A DNA stretch of 64,000 nucleotides from positions 90,219,637 through 90,283,636 of the forward strand of contig CM060315.1 in assembly GCA_030674185.1 (NCBI GenBank). Direction: 5' to 3'. A program made the translations under genes and the position numbers. The notes under the pieces were generated by a model. The model did not search any database, was not told where the DNA came from, and worked only from the letters and a program-made list of their open reading frames with translations. Of this stretch, positions 30,736-41,793 are shown in pieces (positions within the stretch are counted from its first letter, which is position 1; the number at the start of each line of letters is the position of its first letter). Source of the DNA: Monoplex corrugatus (taxonomy: Eukaryota > Mollusca > Gastropoda > Littorinimorpha > Ranellidae).

Positions 30736-32557
30736 GTATACTTTGATGTCATTGTTAATATGTAGGCTATACTTTGATGTCATTGTCAATATGTATACTT
30801 TGATGTCATCGTTAATGTGTATACTTTGATGTCATTGTTAATGTGTATACTTTGATGTCATTGTTAATATGTATACTTTGATGTCACTGTTAATATGTAT
30901 ACTTTGATGTCATTGTTAATATGTATACTTTGATGTAACTGTAAACATGTATACTTTGATGTCACTGTTAATGTGTATAATTTGATGTCACTGTTAATAT
31001 GTATACTTTGATGCCACTGTTAATGTGTATACTTTGATATCACTGTTAATATGTATACTTTGATGTCACTGTTAATATGTTCTTTGATGTCACTGTTAAA
31101 ATGTAGGCCTACACTTTGAAATAACTGTTAATGTGTATACTTTGATGTCACTTTTAATGTGTGTACTTTCATGTCACTGTTAATTATAATTTGATATCAC
31201 TGTTAATATGTTATGATGTCACTGTTAATATGTATACCTTGATGTCACTGTTAATATGTATACTTGATGTCACTTTAATATGTATACTTTGATGTCACTG
31301 TTAAACTTTGATATCACTGTTAATGATGTACACTTTGTAACTGTTAATGTATACTTTGATGTCACTGTTAATGTGTATACTTTGATGTCACTGTTAATAT
31401 GTATACCTTGATGTCACTGTTAATATGTATACTTTGATGTCACTGTAAACATGTATACTGTTGATGTCACTGTTAATGTGTATACTTTGATATCACTGTT
31501 AATGTGTATACTTTGATGTCACTGTTAATATGTATACTTTCATGTCACTGTTAATATGTATACTTTGATGTCACTGTTAATATGTATACTTTCATGTCAC
31601 TGTTAATATGTATACTTTGATGTCACTGTTAATATGTATACTTATGTCACTGTTAATATGTATACTTTGATGTCACTGTAAATGTTATCTGATGACGTTG
31701 TAATGTGGATCGCTTTGTATCACTAGTCTGAAGTATGTATACTTGCATGTCAGTTGTAATACATGTGTCTTTATGTCGACAGTTATGTGTTACTTTGATA
31801 TATCTGAAGATAATTAAGTTCACTGTAACTGTATACGTTGATTCACTGTTAATGTGTATACTTATATCACTTAATATGTATCGATGTTACGTTAATTGTA
31901 TACTTTGATGTACTGTTAATATGTATACTTTGATGTACTGTTAATATGTATATTTGGATATCACTGTTAATTATGTATACTTTGATAGTCACTGTTAATA
32001 TGTATACATTCATATCACTGTTATATGTATACTTTGATGTCACTGTTAATATGTATACTTTATGTCACTGTTAATATGTATACTTTGATGTCACTGTTAA
32101 TATGTATACTTTGATGTCACTGTTAATATGTATACTTTGATAGTCACTGTTAAATTATACTTATATCACGTATATTATACATTGATGTCACTGTTAATAT
32201 GTATACTTTCATATCACTGTTAATATGTATACTTTGATGTCACTGTTAATATGTATACTTTTATGTCACTGTTAATATACATATACCGGTACTTTCATGT
32301 CACTGTTAATATGTATACTTTCATATCACTGTTAATATGTATACTTTGATGTCACTGTTAATATGTATACTTTCATATCACTATTAATATACATATACCG
32401 GTACTTTCATGTCACTGTTAATAGGTATACTTTCATATCACTGTTAATATGTATACTTTGATGTCACTGTTAATATGTATACTTTGATGTCACTGTTAAT
32501 ATGTATACTTTGATGTCACTGTTAATATGTATACTTTCATGTTACTGTTAATATGTA
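30733..32557. repeat. 26-bp minisatellite, about 70 units
   Basis: The unit is gatgtcactgttaatatg plus tatacttt. Many units vary by single bases, and some are shortened. After the Tigger-like insertion the array resumes for one or two units (33358-33405). It starts exactly where the Gypsy integrase ends. Each unit carries TGATGTCA. Confidence 0.95.
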
Positions 32558-33355
32558 CAGTAGAACATTGATATAAAGAACAACCCCACGCAAAAAAAAT
32601 AGTTCTTTATATCAGTAGTTCTTTATTTCAGTCAAACCTTTACACACACATTTTATCCCTCACACCCCCCCCCCCTTCCCACTGTTTATCCACGTCCCCA
32701 AAGCCATTATACATTCATCTAGAGTCCTAATTTCTTGCCCACGGTTGAAAAAAATGATGTAATGTCAGTTTGTTTATTTCCCTTTTCGCTCGATTCAAGA
32801 ATGAATTTCTCCATGTCCCCTAAAGTGTCAAAAAAGGTTTCTCTGCCATTCACAATACAAAAGTCCCTAAGAGTTTTCAAACACTGTTTGGCTTCTGCAG
32901 AGGTCACAACCTTGAGCTGCTCTGCAGGTGCGTCGTCCTCTTCTTCAGGAGGCACAGAACTGGAACCAGCAGCTCTGACTTGGTCCACAATTTCCTGGTC
33001 CAAATGCCATCGATCGATAATCTATTTTTAGATCGCCGTCATGAATAGGCGCGGGCAAGCGAGGCATTGTGCGATAGTGACCACCGTCCGTGACCAGGCG
33101 AATGTGGCCAGGGGGCCCGGCCACGTGTTTTCAGGCCCACGTGGGCTAGTTCGTTACTTCAGTCGTGAACAAAGAAAAATAAGACCTTGGTGGGCAAAAA
33201 CATGAGTTCGTTACAGCCGTCAGTTCGTTAACGCTTGTTCGCTAAATGCGTGAAAATTTAATTGAAATAAAGAGACAAATAAGTGGGGCACAGAAATGCG
33301 TTCGTTATTCCCGTCAATTCGTTTCAAGCGTGTTCGTTATAAGTGTGCTCTGCTG
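32558..33355. mobile_element. pogo/Tigger-like element, 798 bp, inserted in the minisatellite
   Basis: The left end CAGTAGAACATTGATATAAA and the right end (reverse complement CAGCAGAGCACACTTATAAC) are imperfect TIRs of ~24 bp. They are flanked by TA at 32556-32557 and 33356-33357. Minisatellite units lie on both sides, so insertion post-dates the array. It retains only a transposase tail, so it is an internally deleted derivative. Confidence 0.85.
32719..33003 (-). pseudogene. Tigger-like transposase C-terminal remnant
   Basis: The 94-codon frame contains EEEDDAPAEQLKVVTSAEA, KQCLKTLRDFCIVNG and FFDTLGDMEKFILESSEKG. It matches the acidic tail and final helical segment typical of Tigger/pogo transposases. 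The DNA-binding and DDE catalytic parts are absent. Supported by its place between Tigger-type TIRs. Confidence 0.7.
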
Positions 33356-33399
33356 TATTCTTTCATGTCACTGTTAAAATGTATTCTTTCATTTCATAT

Positions 33400-33625
33400 T
33401 TTTTCTATGTAAAGTAGCACCGAAACGCCTGTCAGGGCTTGACTGGCACATAGATAAGGTTCCTGCCTTCCAGTCTGAATGCAAGGATTCCAGTCTGACT
33501 CGTGGAACGTTGTACGTGCTGCCTCCATTCCACCCAGCTGTGTCTGGATACCTGACTCTGTTTAGAGTAAGAGAAGATAAAGCACTGAAGGAGACAAGAT
33601 GAGTACTGCCCTCAATAATGCTGAC
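33400..33625 (+). repeat. SINE-like dispersed repeat, third copy
   Basis: Plus-strand blocks gattccagtctgactcgtgg, tgcctccattccacccag, ctgactctgtttagagta and gagtactgccctcaa parallel the minus strand of 4140-4300 and 46550-46700. Upstream, gcaaggattccagtctgac could be a decayed B box of a tRNA-derived head. Confidence 0.6.
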
Positions 33626-33639
33626 CCCAAGCAAATATC

Positions 33640-34562
33640 ATCAAATTATCCATCAGAAAATTCTATACAGCACACAGATTGTCGTAGTCTACATCATTTT
33701 GCATAATATTCACTTAGATCGAAACTATACGTGATTTAAGTCAATAATTATACCTTGCTGAAAGGGATGTTAGCAGTATTTTTACATATTTAATCAATTA
33801 ATATTAATCCATTAAAAATATCCAACAAATGAGTAAATATACGATACCCGAGAATTTTATGTGGTCATATTTTGAATAAGTAAATCAACCTCTCAAGGCA
33901 GAAATTGATCAGTAAATAGGCAACAGAAAACACAAATGATTCTAGTTTGGACACACACAGTTCCATCACAATACGGAATGCCAGAATCTCTTCTAATACA
34001 TTACTGCTTAGCAACATTTTATTGCGGTACCAGTTCTGTTTATAAAGGGAGCAAAAATGTAATTGAAATTGTATATTCTGAGTCAGATTTTAAACATTAA
34101 GAATTCGATTCTACATCCCAGCGAGATGGCGGTCATTTTGGCGGTTTGCCGCATTTTGACTTGGCCTGAACTTTCTTTAATGCAAGCTTAATATCTAATG
34201 ATTAAAGGTGTGATGTGGTTCAAATGAAAGATTAAGAGTACCAACATTCTAATCGTGATCTTAAAATTTCCACAATTTATTTCATTATTTTACAAATTTC
34301 CGATTATCGTCATGGCTCACTGGTCGGAAATTTGAATAATATCGACCGATCGAAAACAAAATTATTGATTTCAGGAAAATGAGGGGAAATACATACTTTT
34401 CTGCTAAACTAGAATGCACAAATTACTCATTTCCTAGGTTTTAAGGGTTTAAATAATAGAATTTCCTAATATTTTCGAGAATCGCTGACCCAGGGAGGTA
34501 ATTGTACTCAAGGTCAGGTGAGAAGAAAAGTCGTCTGCTACACGGCTTTGGGTCTGCACGGC
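33640..34562. other. Intergenic, nothing recognised
   Basis: AT-rich sequence with stops in all frames. No repeat family shared with the rest of the window. Confidence 0.5.
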
Positions 34563-34661
34563 TACAGAAAAAAGGTGAAGGAATGGACAAGACGATTAGA
34601 GGGTTGGTGAAGAGGTATGCGGTGGACAGAATGTAATTTGTTGTGGCAGTGGTGTGCTTTT

Positions 34662-34731
34662 TATGTATGTATGTATGTATGTATGTATGTATGTATGTAT
34701 GTATGTATGTATGTATGTATGTAGTATGTAT
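34662..34731. repeat. (TATG)n array, first segment of copy 2
   Basis: Near-perfect TATG repeat directly before the first LINE piece. The flank to the left (aatttgttgtgg, gtggtgtgctttt) matches the flank of the copy-1 array. Confidence 0.95.
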
Positions 34732-35528
34732 CTGGACAAGGAATAGAATCAAGAGAGAAATAGCAGAAGAACAGTGTGGATTTGTGGAAGGGAAAGGAAC
34801 TATTAATGCCATATACATCCTAAGAACTATCATAGAGAGGTCAAATGAGATGAATAAGGATTTATATTTATGCTTTGTTGACTACACCAAGGCTTTCGAT
34901 CGGGTAAGACATGATGAATTGATCAACCAACTGGAGAGACTCAATGTTGACGGAAAAGATCTACGAATAATCAGAAATATGTACTGGGAACAAACAGCTG
35001 CAATGAGAATAGAAAACAATGTAAGCTCTTTCCAAAATATCAAAAGAGGAGTCAAACAGGGTTGTGTTTTGTCACCAGATCTGTTTTCACTTTACAGCAG
35101 AAACATCATGAGAAACCTAGAAGAAGACCCTGGATTAAAGGTTGGAGGGAAAATGATAAACAACATTCGATATGCAGATGACACCGTGCTAATTGCAGAA
35201 AGTGAAAGAGACCTACAAAACCTTGTGAATATACTAGAAATAGAAAGCAAAGGTAAGGGGCTGGAACTAAACAGCAGGAAGACTGAAGTCATGGTGATCA
35301 GTAAAAAACATGAAATCCCCTCATGCAAAATAACAGCAAATGGCACAACCTTGACACAGGTTGAGAAATTCAAATACCTGGGAACGATCATTTCATCAGA
35401 CGGCAGATGCACATCAGAAATAGCCGGCAGAATCGGCCAAGCCAAAACAGCATTCAAGAAGATGACAAGCATTCTTACCAACAAATGCCTATCAATTAAC
35501 ATCAGAAAGAGAGTTCTTGAATGTTATA
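34732..35528 (+). pseudogene. RTE-like reverse transcriptase, partial (copy B)
   Basis: The plus-strand frame reads EEQCGFVEGKGTINAIYILR, CFVDYTKAFDRVRHDEL (first catalytic Asp box), KRGVKQGCVLSPDLFSLYS, NIRYADDTVLIAESE (second catalytic box), and a thumb region FKYLGTIISSDGRCTSEIAG. RQGC/KQGCVLSP and YADD in this setting are typical of the RTE group. The endonuclease and RT N-terminus are missing, and the frame runs into repeat at both ends. Confidence 0.88.
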
Positions 35529-35730
35529 TGTGTATGTATGTTATGTATGTATATATTTATGTATGTATTTATGTATGTATATAATGTATGTATTTATGTA
35601 TGTATGTATGTAGATAGGTATGCAGGTAGGTAGGTAGGTGTGTGTGTGTATGTATGCATGTATGTATGTATGTATGTATGTATGTATGTATGTATGTATG
35701 TATGTTATGTATGTATGTATGTATGTATAA
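35529..35730. repeat. TATG/TAGG repeat inside LINE copy B
   Basis: About 200 bp of TATG with tagg and tgtg variants, sitting between gaatgttata and the resumed LINE at accaatatagaacc. A short duplication of aaccaata occurs at the right edge. Confidence 0.95.
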
Positions 35731-36154
35731 AACCAATATAGAACCAATACTGTTGTACGGATGCGAGGCGTGGACAGTCAACAAACAAAGCCAGAACAAG
35801 ATTGAGGCAGCCGAGATGTGGTTTCTTAGAAGAATGTTGAGAGTTCCATGGACAGCAAAGAAAACAAACGAGACAGTCTTGATGGAGGCAGACACAAGTA
35901 GATCACTCATAAGGAAGATTAGGAAAAGACAGGCAACATTTATAGGCCATTTTATGAGGAAGGGGGATTTGGAGCACCTGGTCACGGCGGGAAAGCTGGA
36001 GGGAAAGAGAGCACCGGGTAGACCCAGGGAGAAAATGCTGGACGGACTTGCAGAATGGCTGGGGACGGGGAGGGTGGGAGAGATGCTAGGGGCAACGAGA
36101 GATAGAGGCAGATGGAAGTCCATGATCGCCAACGCCATGCAGCAGGGCACCTGA
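35731..36154 (+). pseudogene. RTE-like ORF2 C-terminal region (copy B)
   Basis: Reads LLYGCEAWTVNKQSQNKIEA, MWFLRRMLRVPWTAKKTNE, then the block shared with copy A, ending MQQGT and TGA at 36152-36154. It is the exact continuation of 34732-35528 across the repeat. YGCEAWT and FLRRMLRVPWT are standard C-terminal RTE motifs. Confidence 0.88.
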
Positions 36155-36169
36155 TGATGATGATGATGT

Positions 36170-36354
36170 ATGTATGTTATGTATGTATGTATGTATGTGT
36201 GTATGTATGTATGTTATGTATGTATATATTTATGTATCTATATATGTATGTATGTATGTATTTATGTATGTAGGTATGTATGTAGGTAGGTAGGTAGGTG
36301 TGTGTGTGTATGCATGTATGTATATATGTATGTTTTGTATGTATGTATGTTATG
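36170..36354. repeat. TATG/TAGG repeat between two LINE pieces
   Basis: Continues directly from the (GAT)n tail of LINE copy B into TATG units, and then into the second LINE at tatgtacgcagatgac. Confidence 0.95.
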
Positions 36355-37165
36355 TACGCAGATGACACAGGATTACAGGCAGACAACATTACAGGCTCTA
36401 GGAGGATCCTGTACAGGGTAGACCGGGTTGGAAAGGCAGCTGGGCTGGACTTAAATTCAAAGAAGACAAAGGTTATGCATGTTGCAGGCAAATATAACAC
36501 TAGACAGGACCAGATCATGCTAAACCAAGTCCCTCTAGAAAATGTCAAGGACTTTAGATATTTAGGTTCAGTCAAGACACACGATGGAACATGCTCAAAA
36601 GACATAAAGATGAGAATTGGAATGGCCAAGAACAGTATGGTTCAATTGAACAATATTTGGAAAGACCACAGCATAACAGCAGACCTTAAGATAAAACTCT
36701 TAAAATGTCTTGTCTGGCCAGTGATGTTATACGGCTGCGAGGCATGGACAATGAAGAAAGAGGATGAAAGACGAGTGGAAGCAGCAGAGCTGTGGTTTTA
36801 CCGAAGACTGCTGAGGGTCAAATGGACGGATAGGCGCTCAAATGAAAGCATACTGAATGAGTTGGGTACTACACGCAAGCTTCTAGTACTCATACAACGG
36901 AGGAAACTGAAATATGTTGGACACGCAATCCGTAATGAGAGAACAGACTTGATGTCCACTGTCCTCCAAGGTAAAGTGGAAGGAAAGAGAAACAGAGGAC
37001 GGCCACCTGCATCACTTGCTAGAAACATCACAAACATCAGTGGCAAGAAACTCCAGGAGGTGGTCAGACTTAGCCAAGATCTAGAGTGCTGGAGGCAACT
37101 TGTGAGGACATCATGTGCAGCGGCCAACACTGTTCCCGGTGACGCCGACAGGTGAGACAGGTGAT
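36355..37165 (+). pseudogene. Second RTE-like LINE fragment, different family (copy C)
   Basis: Begins exactly at the catalytic box YADDTGLQADN. It continues with GKAAGLDLNSKKTKVMHVAG, FRYLGSVKTHDGTCSKDIKM, MLYGCEAWTMKKEDERRVEA, WFYRRLLRVKWTDRRSNESI, KLKYVGHAIRNERTD and KRNRGRPPASLARNI, ending at TGA 37153-37155. The layout equals copies A, B and D, but the sequence is a distinct family. Everything before YADD is absent and replaced by TATG repeat, whose last unit merges with the tatg preceding gcagatgac in related copies. Confidence 0.85.
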
Positions 37166-38065
37166 GTTATGTATGTATGTATGTATGTATGTATGTTATG
37201 TATGTATTTATGTATGTACGTATGCATGTATGTAGGTAGGTATGTATGTAGGTAGGTATGTAGGAAGTTAGGTAGGTTAGTATGTAGATAGGTAGGTGTA
37301 TGTATGTATGTTTGTATGTATGTAGGCCTATGTAGGTAGGTAGGTAGGTAGGTAGGTATGTAGGTAAGTAGGTAGGTAGGTAGGTAGGTAGGTATGTAGG
37401 TAAGTAGGTGTATGTATGTATGTATGAATGTATGTATGTACGTACGTATGCATGTATATATATACCGGTATGTACGTACGTATGTAGGTAGGTAGGTAGG
37501 TGTGTGTATGTGTATGTGTATATATGTATGCATGTAGGTAGGTAGGTAGGTGTGTATGTATGTATGTATGTAGGTAGGTATGTACGTATGTGTGTATGTA
37601 TGTATGTGTCTAAGTATGTGTGTATGTATGTATGCAGGTATGTATATATGTATGTTTGTAGGTAGGTAGGTAGGTAGGTGGGTATGTATGTATGTATGTA
37701 TGCAGGTATGTATGTATGTAGGTAGGTAGGTATGTAGGTAGGTGTGTATGTATGTATGTATGCATGTTTATATGTATGTATGCATGTATGAATGTAGATA
37801 AATAGGTAGGTAGGTAGGAGTATGTATGTATACATGTATGTATGTATGTATCATTTTTGTATGTATGCATGTATATATGTATGCATACATGTATGAATGT
37901 AGGTAAGTAGGTAGGTAGGTAGGTGTGTATGTATGTATGAATGTATGCATGCATGCATGTATGTATGTATGTATGTATGTATGTATGTATGTATGTATGT
38001 ATGTATGTATGTATGTATGTATGTATGTATGTATGTATGTATGTATGTATGTATGCATGCATGTG
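37166..38065. repeat. Long TATG/TAGG microsatellite (~900 bp)
   Basis: Mixed TATG, TAGG and CATG units; the last ~120 bp is pure TATG. At 37323-37330 one TA has become TAGGCCTA without loss of repeat phase. Long His/Thr/Tyr or Met/Cys/Val proteins read here are artefacts. Confidence 0.95.
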
Positions 38066-38319
38066 TATTTATTTATTTATGTAATCAGGGTTGGAGAATG
38101 GACTATAGCAGCTGTGATGATGGAGATGATAAATCGTGTTGGTGAGCTGATGTAGGCTTTGTGTCATACTGCTTGAGGGTAGAATGTTGGAGATGTGGTT
38201 GTGTGGGACATTGGTGTGGTCTGTTCGCACTAAGGGATTGTACGTGTTTTTAACCGTTTTCACTGTTTTGATGGCCGGTAGACTGGCTGGAAGAGTTGGT
38301 GTTGTGTTTTCATCCGTTT

Positions 38320-38586
38320 CCATGTGTGTGTGTGTGTGTCTTGGTGTGTGTGTCTATGTGTGTGTGTGTGTGTGTGTGTCTTGTGTGCGTGTGTGTCTTT
38401 ACAAGAGGCATGTGCGTGCATGCACGGGCGTGTGTGTGATCATGTGTGCGCGCGTGCGCGTGTGTGTGTGTGTTTGTGTATGTGTGCATGCATATGTGTA
38501 CAAATGTGTGTGTATGTATGCATGTATGTGTAAGTGTGTGTGTGTATGTGTGTGCATGTATATGCGCATGTAATTGTAGGCATGCG

Positions 38587-38623
<37 letters not shown>

Positions 38624-38665
38624 GTAGTGTTGTGTGTGTGTTAGTGTGTGTGTGTGTGTGTGTTT
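38320..38665. repeat. TG-rich microsatellite, copy 2
   Basis: Long compound TG tract, the expanded counterpart of 880-1015. Confidence 0.95.
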
Positions 38666-39029
38666 GCGAGAAAGAGGAAAGAAACCCTTTCCAAGCCATT
38701 TTAAATTTTAAGCCATTGTTAATTTAGCAGAATATTCTTTAAATTCATGCCTGCATTTCAGTTCAAACTTTCTCCCACACATCATGATGATAATTCTAGT
38801 CTTCGTGACAACGCCATAATTTATTCCCACACATAATGATGATAATTCTAGTCTTCGTGACAACGCCATAGTTTTCTCCCACACATAATATGTACGACGC
38901 CGGACACGGAATTTTGTTCTGTGCTGGTGTAAGGGAAACAACTCAGCTTAAGTGACAAACTATTCTTGCGTGGGTTGTTCCCCTTCGTCCAGCAAGTACA
39001 TCTTGAACACTGCAGTTTTAAATAATGCA

Positions 39030-39089
39030 GGGTGTGTGTGTGTGTGTGTGGCGTATGTTTGTATGTGTGTGTGTTGTGTAGGTGTGGTG

Positions 39090-39136
<47 letters not shown>

Positions 39137-39202
39137 TCTCAGTGACTGTGTCCGTATGAATTCATGTGTGCGTTTCTGTGTGTGTACCTCTGTATCTGTG
39201 TT

Positions 39203-39260
<58 letters not shown>
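39030..39260. repeat. GA and TG microsatellites, copy 2
   Basis: (GA)n of ~42 bp at 39092-39134 and (TG)n of ~58 bp at 39203-39261. Expanded relative to 1348-1503. Confidence 0.95.
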
Positions 39261-39263
<3 letters not shown>

Positions 39264-39362
39264 AATCAAAAGGATACAAAGAGAGAAGAAGGTGTCAAGA
39301 AAATTATCATTCAAATCCAGCAAGTAGAAAATGAGAAGAAAATGCATTAATATTTATTGTTT

Positions 39363-39520
39363 TAAAGTCAACATACACAAAAACAATCAAAAACAATATG
39401 AAAAATTGTTAAAGTCAACATACACAAAAACAACATGAAAACATTGTTAAAGTCAACATACACAAACACAACATGAAAACATTGTTTAAAGTCAACATAC
39501 ACAACAACAATAAGAAAATA
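39363..39520. repeat. ~38-bp tandem repeat, four units
   Basis: Each unit begins ttaaagtcaacatacacaa and continues with acaacatgaaaacattg or a variant. Found only in copy 2 of the duplication. Confidence 0.85.
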
Positions 39521-39589
39521 CCCTAAACATATCAATGACAACATCCCTATCACACTGTCACTAACTGTTCATAATCAAAAGCCTTGTGT

Positions 39590-39680
39590 GAGTGTGTATG
39601 GTGTGTGTATGTGTGTGTGGTGTGTGTGTGGTGTGTGTGGGGTGTGTGTGTGTGTGTGTGGTGTGTGTGTTGTGTGTGAA
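39590..39680. repeat. (TG)n with GG variants
   Basis: gtgtgtgtggtgtg-type tract. The following 39680-39990 shows no gene. Confidence 0.9.
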
Positions 39681-39998
39681 GATGTCCTGATGAGGCTCCA
39701 CATCACCACAAATGGCTGACACACCCATGCACTGCACGTTCAAACTGACACCTTCACCATCCTGTCTCTACAGTCAAAGAGGACCTGACAGCTGAACGAT
39801 TACTGCAGTGATGATGTCTCTATCAGCTGACAACAACTCTGCTGACCAACAAGCTCCATGGCAGTTATCAATAACAGAAATATAAAGTTCTCATTCACTG
39901 CTAGATGTGTGACTTCACCCTGTTCCCATAGAACAAAAAACAAAACAAACAAACAAAAAGAAGAATACAATAATGATAACTGAAATGAATCAAACGCT

Positions 39999-40342
39999 GT
40001 GTAAAACTACAGAATAATAGCAAACACATTGCAGTATCAATACTGAAAGCATCAGACTATAAGAGCTGTGTAAAAATGTATAATCACAAACACATTCCTG
40101 TTTCAATAATGAGAATATTACTATTATTAGATTATAAGAGCTATGCAAAAATACAAAATGATTACAAATGTACTCAAGTGTCAATACTCAGAATATTAGA
40201 CTATAAGAGCAATGCAAGATACAGAATAATTACAAACACACTCCAGTATATTGAGGACAAGACTATAAGACATGTAAAAATACAGAAAAATAGAACAAAC
40301 ATACTCCAGTATCAGTATTGAAAATATTAGTTTATAAGAGGT
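39999..40342. repeat. ~68-bp tandem repeat, five degenerate units
   Basis: Units share gcaaaaatacaga, aattacaaacacactcc, agtatcaatactgag and attagactataagagc. Lengths range from about 60 to 75 bp. Absent from copy 1. Confidence 0.8.
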
Positions 40343-40367
40343 GTCTTGTATCCACAAATGCGCGCAG

Positions 40368-40368
40368 G

Positions 40369-40414
<46 letters not shown>

Positions 40415-40566
40415 TGTTTGATGTATGTATGTTATTGTATGTATATGATGTATATTGTATGTATGTGATGTTTGTGTGTATGTATGTGTGTTGTGTGTGT
40501 GTTGTGTGTATGTGTGTTTGTGTGTTTGTGTGTGTGTGTGTGTGTGGTGTGTGTGTGTGTGTGTGT
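40368..40566. repeat. TG/TATG microsatellite
   Basis: (TG)n, then tgatgtatgtatg, then (TG)n. It ends where similarity to copy 1 (from 1510) resumes. Confidence 0.95.
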
Positions 40567-41372
40567 ATAATATATATAGTTTCACTGCAACCTTGAGAAG
40601 AAACATCAGCTGAAATCCATAAATCTTGGTGTGAAGCAAATATAATGGTAGACGACAAAAAGTGAAAAGAATCTAATATAAAAACAGGTTGTTGAGAAAG
40701 TCCTGTTCACGCACAAACCTGAATATGTATGATTCTTAGGCATTGTTGTGGTCCTGTGACCTTATCACCTGACTTCTACATTTATGAAACTTGTGATGTC
40801 TTGGTCTGTATCTTTAACTTCATTAGGTAAAGATCCATCCACTGAAAGCTGAGATCATCTTGTTCACCATTCTTTTGTTTTGGTTTTTTGGTTGTTTGTT
40901 TGTTTGTTTTCTTTTTGTGCTATGCTGACCAAAGAGCCTTGATACAATTTTTCACAATGCATGTTGATGGGGATGATGATGATGATGCTATACAGTTCCT
41001 TTCTGGACTGAGACCATGTGATAAAACTGTATTCTACGCTTTCTTTCATGATAGTAATACCTTCTGGTGTCAATCATACTTGAGAAATAGAGACATTTGA
41101 GTAACACTCTGACTGACACATCCATAAAATGGACAAAACTCGACCATCCCAGTCTTCATAATGAACCACCAGCACACTGGATAGGAGCCACAGTGATTCT
41201 GACAAGTCTGATTGGATTCAAATCCACAACCTTCCAGTCGCTAGTCGTTTTGCAAACCACATACCATAGTGACTGGTTTATTGTAACGTTCTGGCTCACA
41301 CACACACACCTGTGCCCTGTTGATTTCAAACAATCTCAACAGTCAAAGAATGAATCCAAGGTGGAAAGAACA

Positions 41373-41555
41373 ATCTTTCGTTCTTTCTACAGCCAACTTG
41401 GAAGACAGGGCAATGCTTCTTTGTCTTTACTCCTCGCTGTCTGATTCTCAACTGACTATATATACATTTCACAGTGAACAGCAATCAGTTATCATTTAAA
41501 CGAATATCATGCCGTGCTGCTATCCACACGCTGTTTACTGTCAACACACGTCACA
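41373..41555 (-). repeat. 3' LTR (183 bp)
   Basis: Starts TGTGACGTGTG on the minus strand and ends acgaaagat. It contains TATATATA (41455-41463) as a likely promoter TATA box. Very short for a Gypsy LTR. Confidence 0.9.
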
Positions 41556-41793
41556 TCTCCCTTTCTTTAAGGAAACAAAATCAATTAATCATTTTTCCTA
41601 TCTTTCAGTCCATACGAAATAAATGTTTCCTACCTTTATCACAACATTAACTTAACACTCATTCTTTCTCTCACGCACAGGGCCCAATCATTCATTCACC
41701 TCATTTTATCCCTGATCATTATACTATCCATCATCATAATGTCCATATTTCGCAATGCTTTCAGTTTATCTGATTGGGGTAGAGTCTTCAGTT

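Larger units (their letters stand above)
34732..36169 (+). mobile_element. RTE-like LINE fragment (copy B), split by TATG repeat
   Basis: LINE sequence lies at 34732-35528 and resumes at 35731-36154, followed by a (GAT)n tail to 36169. Compared with copy D (54650-56328), no LINE sequence is missing at the split: copy D runs straight through gaatgttatatagaacc. The 5' edge is truncated at ctggacaaggaatag, within the reverse transcriptase. Confidence 0.88.

Noticed and set aside
30733..32557. CRISPR-like array of regular repeats
   Set aside because: Units are contiguous with no unique spacers, there are no cas genes, and the genome is eukaryotic; it is a minisatellite.
37111..38062. Long minus- and plus-strand frames rich in His/Thr/Tyr/Ile or Met/Tyr/Val/Cys (up to ~220 codons)
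   Set aside because: They are translations of TATG, TAGG and TG repeats whose period leaves some frames without stops.
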